A DNA stretch of 64,000 nt from Rhodobacter sp. (GTDB taxonomy: Bacteria; Pseudomonadota; Alphaproteobacteria; Rhodobacterales; Rhodobacteraceae), in NCBI GenBank assembly GCA_020250175.1, contig JADCEN010000028.1:1-64000 (forward strand). The letters are read 5' to 3'. The first letter of the stretch is position 1, and every line of letters starts with the position of its first letter. This document shows, piece after piece, positions 57,141-64,000 of this stretch. Under the pieces are notes generated by a model. The model did no database searches. It was not told the origin of the DNA and was given only the letters and a program-made list of their open reading frames with translations. Both the position numbers and the translations under genes were made by a program.

Positions 57141-57932
57141 ATGGAACTTCGGGTTCTAAGGCGAATGCTTTCGGCCCTTCTTCGTTCGACGCGATCACTG
57201 GACATTGTTGTTATGGCGTTCAGCACACTACTTCTCGTTGTCTTGTGGGTAGTTTTCGATGGTAAGATGACGCCCGAAGGCCGACATAACCATGTATCTT
57301 TTTTCCCAATCAGTTCAGAAGAAGGTCAGAACTATTCAGTCGCAATTCTAGGACTTGAGTACCTTGGTAATGAAAGGGGAATGCTCGAAGGAGTTCTTCT
57401 TCGACCTGATAACTGTGATCCGATGTACCCTCCAAAAATTGGAGTGGCGCTTGAAAGTGATCTGATAATTGTGCAGGGGCTCAATGCTCTACTTGATAGG
57501 CGTGAGAACGAAATTCTCGTTGTGACGGGGAAAGACTGCGAGGATGTTTTCTTTGAGGTGCAAGGCGATTTCTTCGATGAGTACTCAGACAGGGTTGATC
57601 TATCTTTGTCATTGAACTTGGAGCAGAATTCATTAGATCAACGCACTACTATTTGGGGAATAGAGCATCTTGAAGGCCTGAATTGGCTCTCGTCAGGCTA
57701 TACCAAAACACCAAAGATTGACAATGATGGAAATCCTAGATTTGAATGGACTGGAAGTTATCTTGATTTAAGGTTTCAAGGTGCAAACCCTGCTGGTGCA
57801 ATAGACGCAAATCGATCAACATTCATTCTAGGCATAGCTCTCGGAACTCTTGCTTCGCTGTTTTCTGGGGCAACTATTTCTATGTTGTCCAGACTGAAAT
57901 GGTTCCGGGATCAGAAGGGTGAAAGCGAATGA
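57141..57932 (+). CDS. AT-rich two-helix membrane protein, probable acquired cargo
   Basis: A 263-residue protein with an N-terminal membrane helix (about 20-40, LDIVVMAFSTLLLVVLWVVF), a large polar domain and a C-terminal membrane helix (about 229-252, STFILGIALGTLASLFSG). The polar domain has paired cysteines (DNCDPMYPP, GKDCED). Composition is foreign: 24 G+C of 60 by hand count at 57301-57360. No family recognised. The ATG follows a GGGGATGGGG site; longer starts exist upstream. Its TGA overlaps the ATG of a copy of the next operon gene's 5' end (ATGA). Confidence 0.65.
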   Translation: MELRVLRRMLSALLRSTRSLDIVVMAFSTLLLVVLWVVFDGKMTPEGRHNHVSFFPISSEEGQNYSVAILGLEYLGNERGMLEGVLLRPDNCDPMYPPKIGVALESDLIIVQGLNALLDRRENEILVVTGKDCEDVFFEVQGDFFDEYSDRVDLSLSLNLEQNSLDQRTTIWGIEHLEGLNWLSSGYTKTPKIDNDGNPRFEWTGSYLDLRFQGANPAGAIDANRSTFILGIALGTLASLFSGATISMLSRLKWFRDQKGESE

Positions 57933-58146
57933 AACCCCTCATCCAACACGGCCTCATGTCCCGGAACCAGATCGAGGTCTCCTCTCCCGCCCCCCACCCC
58001 CATCCCCTCCCCACGAGGGGGAGGGGAGGCGCTTCTTCGGTTGACGTGGGCACTGGTGGCGGGCGGTTGGGCGCTCCCTCCCCCTTGTGGGGAGGGATGG
58101 GGTGGGGGGCCTTGGGCAAGCGCACTCGACATGAAGGGTATGCCCC
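57929..58146 (+). repeat. Copy 1 of the 58946 gene 5' end plus MITE-like palindrome
   Basis: The first 21 codons (MKPLIQHGLMSRNQIEVSSP and one more) align without gaps to the start of the gene at 58946 (49 of 63 bases by hand count). At the 22nd codon the sequence becomes a palindromic element (about 57989-58111) whose outer arms, CCCCCCACCCCCATCCC on the left and GGGATGGGGTGGGGGG on the right, are inverted repeats around a core of about 50 bases. The unit is repeated directly next to it. Confidence 0.8.
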
Positions 58147-58349
58147 ATGAAACCCCTCATCCAAGGCGGCGAGATATCCCGGAACCTGATCGAGGTTTCC
58201 TCTCCGGCCCCCCACCCCCATCCCCTCCCCACGAGGGGGAGGGGAGGCGCTTTTTCGGTTGGCGTGGGCGCTTGGTGGCGGGCGTCGGGTGCCTCCCTCC
58301 CCCCGTGGGGAGGGTTGGGGTGGGGGGCCTTGGGCATGGGGCGGGACGG
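58147..58349 (+). repeat. Copy 2 of the 58946 gene 5' end plus MITE-like palindrome
   Basis: Second unit in tandem with the first: 21 codons starting MKPLIQGGEISRNLIEVSSP, differing from copy 1 at nine of 63 bases, followed by the same palindromic element (about 58207-58329) with a core GGCGCTTTTTCGGTTGGCGT. It ends at the start of the DUF559 gene. Confidence 0.8.
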
Positions 58350-58949
58350 ATGACGGGTATCCACCCCATCACCCGGCAACGCGCGCGAAAGCTGCGGGCG
58401 GAGATGACGCCGCAGGAGCGGCGGGTCTGGGTGAAGCTGCGGGAGTTGAACCGGATGCTTGGGTTGCATTTCCGGCGGCAAGCGCCCATCGGGCCATTCA
58501 TCGTGGATTTCGCCGATCTGGGGCGGCGGTTGGTGATTGAGGTGGATGGGGGCGGGCATGGTGGGGAGCGGGACGCTGCACGGGATGACTGGTTAAGCAC
58601 GCAGGGGTTTCAGGTGTTGCGGTTCTGGAACCCACAGATTTCGGGGAATATCGAGGGCGTGATGCAGATGATCTTCGATGCGGTTGGCGGTGAGTCCCTG
58701 GCAGACGCCCCCCCACCCCATCCCTCCCCCACGCGGGGGGAGGGAGGCGAAAAGCTCCGTTCTGATGCGATGGCTGTCGGCGGTGTGCCCCCCGCCCCCA
58801 ACCCCTCCCCGCGAGGGGGCGGGGAGGCTCGCGGTGCAGTCGTTGCGCAAAACGTCGGGTGTTCCGCGCCCCCCTCCCCCCGCGTGGGGGAGGGATGGGG
58901 TGGGGGGGCGTCCGCCAAAGGCGTGGCACCAAAAGGAATCGCCTCATGA
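58350..58949 (+). CDS. DUF559 endonuclease-like protein with repeat-encoded tail
   Basis: A 199-residue frame. The first 120 residues are a DUF559 (Vsr/MutH-like PD-(D/E)XK) domain: RQRARKLRAEMTPQERRVW, LGLHFRRQAPIGPFIVDFAD, LVIEVDGGGHGG and FQVLRFWNPQI. The IVDFAD and IEVDG pair fits the nuclease core, with Asp and Glu in the expected places. From about residue 122 the frame runs through a third palindromic element, giving a Pro/Gly-rich tail (PPPHPSPTRGEGG) that is probably not functional. Its TGA overlaps the ATG of the next gene. Such DUF559 genes are often mobile, and I infer it was carried in by the flanking repeats. Confidence 0.75.
   Translation: MTGIHPITRQRARKLRAEMTPQERRVWVKLRELNRMLGLHFRRQAPIGPFIVDFADLGRRLVIEVDGGGHGGERDAARDDWLSTQGFQVLRFWNPQISGNIEGVMQMIFDAVGGESLADAPPPHPSPTRGEGGEKLRSDAMAVGGVPPAPNPSPRGGGEARGAVVAQNVGCSAPPSPRVGEGWGGGASAKGVAPKGIAS
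58707..58910. repeat. MITE-like palindromic element, copy 3
   Basis: Arms CCCCCCCACCCCATCCCTCC and the inverse at the other end, with an inner hairpin (CCCCTCCCCGCGAGGGG) at about 58800. It is related to the elements of the two tandem units. It lies inside the DUF559 frame and ends 35 bases before the start of the next gene. Confidence 0.7.
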
Positions 58950-60316
58950 AACGCCTGATCGAAAAAGGCCTGATGTTCGGCAACCTCATCGAGGTGTCCT
59001 CGCCCGCTTTGGTGGAACGCTACAACCGTGCGCTGAAGCATCTGACGGGGAAGGAAACAGTGCAGACCGATTTCCACATCGACATCTCGGGTTACAGCCC
59101 CGAGATCGGCGATGAATTCGGCGATGACCTGTATCTGAACCCCAACGGCTGCAACCGGCAGTTCATCCTGCTGACCACGGCGCAGAAAACCGCCCCGCTG
59201 CTGAACGTCAAATTCTCCACCTCGCGCGGCATCCTGAAACAGTTCTATGAAGCCAACGATGCGCAGCTGTTCGCGCTGACCGCGCGGGATGCGGTGGCGG
59301 GCGAGTTGCAGAATTCAGTCTATGAGGTGACGACCCCGGCCAAGCTGTTCGACATCCGCCGGATCACGGTCGAGGCCGATACGATCGGCGGCCATGTCAA
59401 GGATGCAACCGCGCTGGCGGCCCTGATCGACCAGTTCCGGCGCGAACCCGAAGGCTGGCGCGACGAGGCCCTGATTGCCCGGATGATCGCCCTGGCAACC
59501 AGGACGGGCGACGTGACCCGCGTGCCCGTGGCCCTGCCGGCGATGACCTTTGAGCAGGGCAATTTCTGGACATCGCATTTCGGCGGCATCTATGTGTTCC
59601 GCGACCTGCACCGCCCGGCGGCGATTTCGGCGGTATCGGCGGAAAGCCTCGGCGTGCTGCCGGTGCCCGCCACCGACCTGCGCCAGCGCAATGTGATTGC
59701 CGACTGGATGGAGCGCAACCAGCTGGTGGAGCCCATCGTGCAGGCGCGGGGCATGGATGCGGCGGCCGTGCTGCGCCAGAAGATGGATTTCATTCTGGTC
59801 GATGCGGCAGATGCGCTGAACCTTGACCTTGGGCAGGCAACGCGGGCCGATCTGCGCAAGATCGCGCAGCGCCTGGGGTCTGCCCTGCCGCCGGAGTTTC
59901 AGGGGCTGGCCGCGCTTTTGCGCTGGGTCGAGGGCGGGGGCGACTGGCCCAGGATCAGCTCGGAACATCCCGCCTATTTCTACACGCTGCGCGCGCGGGC
60001 GCATGCCGACCGCGACCTGGTGAACATGCTGCTGGCCGAACTGGCCCCGCTGGACGTGCGCCAGCTGTTCATCACCCATAAAGAGCTGTTCTATGCCCTG
60101 TACGCCACCTGGTCGGACCGCAAGCGCAGCTATGTGGCGGATTTCCTGGCAAGAGAGTATCAGGTGGACAAGGCAGGTGCCCGCGCCGCATTGTTCGGGC
60201 CGGAACCGGGAATGGAAGACAGCCAGCGCCCCGATCCGCGCCCGGCCCCGCAGCCTGCGCGCAGCCTGGTTGATCTGGTTGGCCCCTGGGGCGCTGTGCG
60301 GAAAGGCAGACGATGA
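58946..60316 (+). CDS. Uncharacterised 456-aa protein of the AAA+ operon
   Basis: A soluble protein starting MKRLIEKGLMFGNLIEVSSP. The first 200 residues have beta-rich segments (ETVQTDFHIDISGYSPEIGD, NRQFILLTTAQKTAPLLNV); the C-terminal half is helical, with repeat-like helices (RADLRKIAQRLGSALP, LVNMLLAELAPLDVRQLF), and a disordered Pro-rich tail. No catalytic motif is clear. I recognise it only as a family conserved in Rhodobacterales and without a function. The ATG overlaps the DUF559 stop; the 60313 gene overlaps its end. Two broken copies of its 5' end lie upstream. Confidence 0.78.
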   Translation: MKRLIEKGLMFGNLIEVSSPALVERYNRALKHLTGKETVQTDFHIDISGYSPEIGDEFGDDLYLNPNGCNRQFILLTTAQKTAPLLNVKFSTSRGILKQFYEANDAQLFALTARDAVAGELQNSVYEVTTPAKLFDIRRITVEADTIGGHVKDATALAALIDQFRREPEGWRDEALIARMIALATRTGDVTRVPVALPAMTFEQGNFWTSHFGGIYVFRDLHRPAAISAVSAESLGVLPVPATDLRQRNVIADWMERNQLVEPIVQARGMDAAAVLRQKMDFILVDAADALNLDLGQATRADLRKIAQRLGSALPPEFQGLAALLRWVEGGGDWPRISSEHPAYFYTLRARAHADRDLVNMLLAELAPLDVRQLFITHKELFYALYATWSDRKRSYVADFLAREYQVDKAGARAALFGPEPGMEDSQRPDPRPAPQPARSLVDLVGPWGAVRKGRR

Positions 60317-60579
60317 TCGCAATCCTTACCTTTGCCGTGATCGGGTTTCTGGTGCTGACGGTGATCTACCTGCTGGTGTCGGTCTATTCCCGTTCTGTCC
60401 GGCGCGAGAAGCTGGAAAAAGAGTTCGACGGCGGCGATTTTGCGGGGGACCGGGATGCTTTTGTGGAAAAGGGCCTGCAGGCCTATCAGCACAGCCTGCG
60501 CCGCTGGCTGATCCTTCTTGTCTATGTGATTCCCGCAGCCGCCGTGGCTGTCACGATCTATCTGGTGAACTACAGTTAG
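60313..60579 (+). CDS. Small two-helix membrane protein of the AAA+ operon
   Basis: An 88-residue protein with membrane helices at about 3-25 (AILTFAVIGFLVLTVIYLLV) and 64-85 (WLILLVYVIPAAAVAVTIYL) and a charged 38-residue loop between them. It overlaps the upstream gene by four bases (ATGA) and is followed after 10 bases by the DUF1523 gene. It is likely a membrane component of the same complex; no family recognised. Confidence 0.7.
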   Translation: MIAILTFAVIGFLVLTVIYLLVSVYSRSVRREKLEKEFDGGDFAGDRDAFVEKGLQAYQHSLRRWLILLVYVIPAAAVAVTIYLVNYS

Positions 60580-60589
60580 GAGGCTGCCG

Positions 60590-61261
60590 ATGTGGCGCTA
60601 TTTCAAATGGGGCTTCCGGATTGTCCTGATCCTGGCTGTGGGCGGACTGCTGCACTACACCCTGCCACAGCATGACATCGTGCGGATCACCGGAACCTAC
60701 AACCGGCTGACCACGGTGGGCGAAAACAGCATCTTCTACGCCACGCCCGATGCGGGCACGGGCGAATCCGCGGTTACGCGCGATATCCGCTTCATCGAGG
60801 CGGTGCGGCCCAACGGCAGGGTCATCGTCTATCGCAACGAGGATACCGGCTGGGTCTGGCCGCCCTTTTTCAAGTATGACAGTTCCAACCTGCAGGCAGA
60901 GGCATCGAACCTGAAATCGACCGCCGACGCCCCGATCTGGGTTTCGGTGACGCATTACGGGTGGCGGATTGCCTGGATGTCGATCTATCCCAATGCGATA
61001 CGCGTGCGGGTGGTCGATGGTCCGGACGCCAGCATCTTTCCTTGGGTGAATATCGTGATCCTGACAACGCTGGCATTCCTGCTGTTCATGGTGCGCCGCA
61101 TGTGGCTGCAATTCCGCGAGCGCATGATCGACCCGGCGCTGGAGGACATGAGCGATGCGCTGACGCGCGCCGATGCGCGGGCCGACGCCGCCCGCGCCAG
61201 TGCCCGGACAAGCTGGGGGCGGTTCAAGGCCTGGCTGGGTGGCCTGTTCCGGCGGAAGTGA
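60590..61261 (+). CDS. DUF1523 family membrane protein
   Basis: A 223-residue protein of the DUF1523 type: an N-terminal helix (about 8-24), a periplasmic domain with YNRLTTVGENSIFYAT, TRDIRFIEAVRPNG and VYRNEDTGWVWPPFFKYDSS, a second helix (about 145-164, FPWVNIVILTTLAFLLFMV) and an Ala/Arg-rich cytoplasmic coiled coil ending in a basic tail. The family is restricted mainly to Rhodobacterales and has no known function. AGGAGG nine bases upstream supports the ATG. It is the last gene of the operon; its periplasmic domain could be the sensing part. Confidence 0.85.
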   Translation: MWRYFKWGFRIVLILAVGGLLHYTLPQHDIVRITGTYNRLTTVGENSIFYATPDAGTGESAVTRDIRFIEAVRPNGRVIVYRNEDTGWVWPPFFKYDSSNLQAEASNLKSTADAPIWVSVTHYGWRIAWMSIYPNAIRVRVVDGPDASIFPWVNIVILTTLAFLLFMVRRMWLQFRERMIDPALEDMSDALTRADARADAARASARTSWGRFKAWLGGLFRRK

Positions 61262-61272
61262 TCGGGCCGTCC

Positions 61273-61291
61273 CCGCGCCGGTCCGGCGCGG
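61273..61291. terminator. Hairpin between convergent operon end and pheT
   Basis: CCGCGCCG and CGGCGCGG arms around GTC. It lies between the convergent stops of the DUF1523 gene and pheT and has no T-run; it may aid termination from both sides. Confidence 0.4.
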
Positions 61292-61309
61292 CGACGGTCG
61301 CCCGAACCC

Positions 61310-63727
61310 TTACCGCCGCAGGGTGCCGCCCGTGGCCTTCATCACCTTTTCGACGATTCTGGCGCTGACGGCCTCGATCTCGGGTTCTGTCAGGGTCTTT
61401 TCCACCGGCTGCAGGCGCACGGACAGGGCGATGGATTTCTTGCCGGCCCCCATCTGTGCTTCGGCCTTCTCGCCAGAGAACTGATCAAACACGCGGACAG
61501 AGTCGATCAGTGCCTTGTCGGCACCCTGCACGGCGTTGACCAGGGTCAGCGCCTCGACCCGCGCATCGACGACAAAGGCAAAGTCCCGCTCCACCGCCTG
61601 CAAGTCGGACAGTTTCAGCGCCGGGCGCGTCGGCGACTTGACCTTTGGCAGCGGCACGGCGGCAATGCGCAAGGTAAAGGCCATGACCGGCCCCTTGACA
61701 TCCAGCGCCTTCAGGATCGCCGGATGCACCTCGCCAAAGGTGGCCAGCACGTTCGGCCCAAGGCCGATCACGCCCGACCGTCCGGGGTGCCACCAGGCCG
61801 GGGCAGTCCGGTTGATCTGCACTTTGGCCGGTGCCCCAAGGGCGGCCAGCACCGCCTCGGCATCGGCCTTGGCATCATAGAGGTCGACCGACCGACGCGA
61901 CCCGAAGGGATCGCGCGGCGCGGCAGCGCCCACCAGAATTCCGGCGGCCAGCAGGCCCTGTTCCTCGGGCTCGCCGCCGTGAAAGACCGGGCCGATTTCG
62001 AACAGTGCCAGATCGCCAAAGCCGCGCGCCTGATTGCGGGCGGCCGCCTGCAGCAGGCCCGGCAGCAGATCGGGGCGCAGATGCGTCATTTCCGACGAGA
62101 TCGGGTTTTCGATGCGCAGGGCTTCGGTGCCACCGCCGAACAGGGCGGCAGTCTTGCCATCGATGAAACTGTAAGTGACGCATTCATTGTAGCCAAGGCT
62201 GGCCATTGTGCGGCGGGCGGCACGTTCGCGGGTTTGAAGCGGGGTCAGAATGGGGCGCGGAACGCCCGGCAGAGCACGCGGCAGCGGCCTGCCCGCAAGT
62301 TTGGTCAGCGAGGCTATCCGCGCCACCTCTTCCACCAGGTCCGCCTCGCCCAGCACATCGGGCCGCCAGCTGGGCGGGCTGGCCTGATCGCCGGTCAGGG
62401 TGAACCCGAGTGCCGCCAGCGTGCGGCGCTGTTCGGCTTCGGGGATGTCCATGCCCACCAGACGGGTCACACGCGCGGGATCAAGGCGGTAGCTGCGCGC
62501 GGTGTCGGGCACCGCACCATCCAGTGCGATGACGGAAGGTTCGCCCCCGCACAGGTCAAGGATCATCCGCGTGGCCAGTTCCAGCCCCGGCAGGGTGAAG
62601 GCCGGATCAATCCCGCGTTCAAAGCGATAGCGCGCGTCCGAGACGATCTTCAGCGCGCGGCCCGTGGCGGCAATGCTGATCGGGTCCCAATACGCCGATT
62701 CAAGGAAGACATCTGTCGTGTCCGGGGTACAGCCGGAAAGCTCGCCCCCCATGATTCCCGCCAGCGACTCGGGCTGTTCATCATCGGAAATCAGCATCAT
62801 GCCGGGCTGCATCGTGTAGCTCTTGCCATCCAGCGCCAGCAGCGTCTCGCCCCCTTTGGCGGGGTGGACAAGCAGGTTGCCCTTGACCTTGGCGGCGTCA
62901 AAGACATGCAGCGGGCGGTTCAGGCCGAAGGTGAAATAGTTGGTAATGTCCACCAGCGCCGAAATCGGGCGCAGGCCGATGGCCTTGAGCCGCGCCTGCA
63001 TCCAGGGCGGCGAGGCGCCATTGCGCACCCCCCGGATCAGGCGGCCGGCGAACAGCGGGCAGCCCTTTTGTTTCAGCGCCGGATCAATGGTGACGCTGAT
63101 CGGGCAGGGGAAGGTGCCGGGAATGACCGGGGTGTCCAGCGGTTTCAGCACGCCCAGGCCCCGCGCGGCCAGATCGCGCGCAAGGCCGCGCACGCCCAGC
63201 GCATCGGGGCGGTTGGCGGTGATCTTGACGAAGATCATCGGGTCGTTCACCCCGCGATAATCGATGAACCGCGCGCCAAGCGGCGCATCGGCGGGCAGAT
63301 CAATGATGCCGTCATGATCATCGGATACCATCAGCTCCCGCTCGGAACAGAGCATGCCGTTCGATTCGACGCCGCGGATCACGCCCGGTTTCAGATCAAC
63401 GCCTGTGCCGGGCACATGCGTGCCCACGGGGGCAAAGACGCCGATCAGGCCGGTGCGGGCATTGGGGGCACCGCAGACGACCTGCACCTCAACCGGCCGC
63501 CCGCCCGGACCATCGGGAAAGGTTTCCACCCGGCACAGCCGCAGCCGGTCGGCATTGGGGTGCGGGACGGCTTCGATGACGCGGGCAATGCGGAACGCGC
63601 CCAGCGCCGCCTCGGGGTTTTCCACCCCTTCCACCTCATGCCCAAGGTCGGTCAGGGCCGTGAGGATTTCGTCCAGCGGTACCGTGGTTTCGAGGTGGTC
63701 GCGCAGCCAGGAGAGGGTGAATTTCAT
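61310..63727 (-). CDS. pheT: Phenylalanine--tRNA ligase beta subunit
   Basis: A 805-residue PheT, full length. Domains in order: N-terminal B1 with the tRNA-binding OB fold (about 40-155; VQVVCGAPNARTGLIGVFAPVG), B3/B4 (about 215-400), B5 (about 405-475), the catalytic-like core (SLGYNECVTYSFI, FGDLALFEIGPVF) and the C-terminal ferredoxin-like anticodon-binding domain (FAFVVDARVEALTLVNAV). pheS is not in the window. The start overlaps the stop of an unexpected AT-rich gene by four bases (ATGA). Confidence 0.96.
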   Translation of the reverse strand: MKFTLSWLRDHLETTVPLDEILTALTDLGHEVEGVENPEAALGAFRIARVIEAVPHPNADRLRLCRVETFPDGPGGRPVEVQVVCGAPNARTGLIGVFAPVGTHVPGTGVDLKPGVIRGVESNGMLCSERELMVSDDHDGIIDLPADAPLGARFIDYRGVNDPMIFVKITANRPDALGVRGLARDLAARGLGVLKPLDTPVIPGTFPCPISVTIDPALKQKGCPLFAGRLIRGVRNGASPPWMQARLKAIGLRPISALVDITNYFTFGLNRPLHVFDAAKVKGNLLVHPAKGGETLLALDGKSYTMQPGMMLISDDEQPESLAGIMGGELSGCTPDTTDVFLESAYWDPISIAATGRALKIVSDARYRFERGIDPAFTLPGLELATRMILDLCGGEPSVIALDGAVPDTARSYRLDPARVTRLVGMDIPEAEQRRTLAALGFTLTGDQASPPSWRPDVLGEADLVEEVARIASLTKLAGRPLPRALPGVPRPILTPLQTRERAARRTMASLGYNECVTYSFIDGKTAALFGGGTEALRIENPISSEMTHLRPDLLPGLLQAAARNQARGFGDLALFEIGPVFHGGEPEEQGLLAAGILVGAAAPRDPFGSRRSVDLYDAKADAEAVLAALGAPAKVQINRTAPAWWHPGRSGVIGLGPNVLATFGEVHPAILKALDVKGPVMAFTLRIAAVPLPKVKSPTRPALKLSDLQAVERDFAFVVDARVEALTLVNAVQGADKALIDSVRVFDQFSGEKAEAQMGAGKKSIALSVRLQPVEKTLTEPEIEAVSARIVEKVMKATGGTLRR

Positions 63728-63999
63728 TTGTTTTCCATGCGCCCAGCATTGAACGGAAACAGCGCAAATCTCTGTTGCTTTCTCAAGGAGTCCCGCAAAA
63801 CGGAGATGAGCCTTTTGTGTTGCTTTCTAAGTTCGTCGCTTGCGTTTCGGGCTTCTTGTATATTGTCCGGGCTTTCCTCACCAGGTTGAGGAAAAGCTAT
63901 CTTCCACTTACGAAAAGCGTCATCGTAGCGCCTGACTTCGTTAACGACCTCATTGGGAGCCAAGAGAACAATCTGATCCCTAAGGGTGTAGAGGTCTTG
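63724..63999 (-). CDS. AT-rich gene between pheT and its usual partner (partial)
   Basis: Only the 3' end is present; the frame is open to the window edge (91 codons, ending NAGRMENK). The visible part is charged and helical (ASDELRKQHKRLISVLRDSL) with no recognisable domain. Composition is low for this genome: 29 G+C of 60 by hand count at 63781-63840. Its stop overlaps the pheT start. pheS normally precedes pheT directly, so this gene looks inserted between them, but pheS itself is beyond the edge and the order is not seen. Confidence 0.6.
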   Translation of the reverse strand, partial: QDLYTLRDQIVLLAPNEVVNEVRRYDDAFRKWKIAFPQPGEESPDNIQEARNASDELRKQHKRLISVLRDSLRKQQRFALFPFNAGRMENK

Positions 64000-64000
64000 T

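Noticed and set aside
57989-58910. CRISPR-like array from the repeated palindromes
   Set aside because: There are only three units, more than 100 bases each, with inverted-repeat structure and no unique spacers of constant size or cas genes.
59083-59115. von Willebrand A MIDAS-like DISGYS motif in the 456-aa operon protein
   Set aside because: The spacing is DxSxxS rather than DxSxS and I see no matching downstream Thr and Asp positions, so a MoxR-VWA pair is not supported.

Overview
The window is high-GC DNA from an alphaproteobacterium, most likely family Rhodobacteraceae (Paracoccus/Rhodobacter relatives). This rests on gene content and style rather than any marker RNA: a rhizobial/rhodobacterial-type glycerol ABC operon (glpSTPQV with a DUF2160 gene, glpD and glpR), a short hisG paired with hisZ, a PleD-like regulator next to a DUF3572 gene, a DUF1523 protein, and frequent ATGA/GTGA gene overlaps. 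I see no rRNA, tRNA, CRISPR array or intact insertion sequence.

Layout. 1-9.4 kb: a divergent gene start, a YbjJ-like MFS transporter, lactate dehydrogenase, a Tat nitroreductase with MarR regulator, trpA, ychF, rpmB with a strong bidirectional terminator, a small secreted protein and lepA. 9.4-11.6 kb: a small accessory island made of a ParE-type toxin-antitoxin pair, a copy of the last codons of lepA, an AT-rich orphan gene, a palindromic repeat, and a second antitoxin with a truncated toxin. 11.7-20.8 kb: the glycerol uptake and oxidation operon on the minus strand, interrupted by a related palindromic repeat, with divergent glpR and a tandem operator. 21.0-25.0 kb: a ydcSTUV-type polyamine-class ABC transporter. 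25.1-30.1 kb: a DUF2793 (head-spike-like) protein and the four dTDP-L-rhamnose genes. 30.4-44.9 kb: secreted proteins, a GH13 glucosidase, an H-NOX-fold/diguanylate cyclase pair, an MttB-family methyltransferase, a HAD phosphatase, a PleD-like cyclase, an ECF sigma/membrane protein/CpxP-like cluster with an EF-hand protein, DUF983 and Nudix genes. 45-51.2 kb: a desaturase with divergent XRE regulator around a perfect palindrome, yebC, and hisS-hisZ-hisG, with hisS visibly mosaic. 51.2-52.6 kb: IS5 and IS110 family remnants. 52.6-61.3 kb: a tightly spaced operon of uncharacterised genes around an AAA+ ATPase, interrupted by an AT-rich membrane-protein gene, a DUF559 nuclease-like gene and three MITE-like repeats. 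61.3 kb to the end: pheT, preceded by an AT-rich gene that runs off the window.

Two themes stand out. First, two places carry duplicated gene ends next to foreign-looking cargo: the last 23 codons of lepA are repeated just before an AT-rich gene, and the first 21 codons of the 456-aa operon gene are repeated twice upstream of the real copy. In both the reading frame and the overlapping stop/start are kept. Second, three translation genes (lepA, hisS, pheT) have AT-rich DNA at or inside one end. The most likely undescribed system is the AAA+/coiled-coil/membrane operon at 52.6-61.3 kb. Its proteins show AAA+ motifs, coiled coils and membrane anchors, but I recognise no described function.
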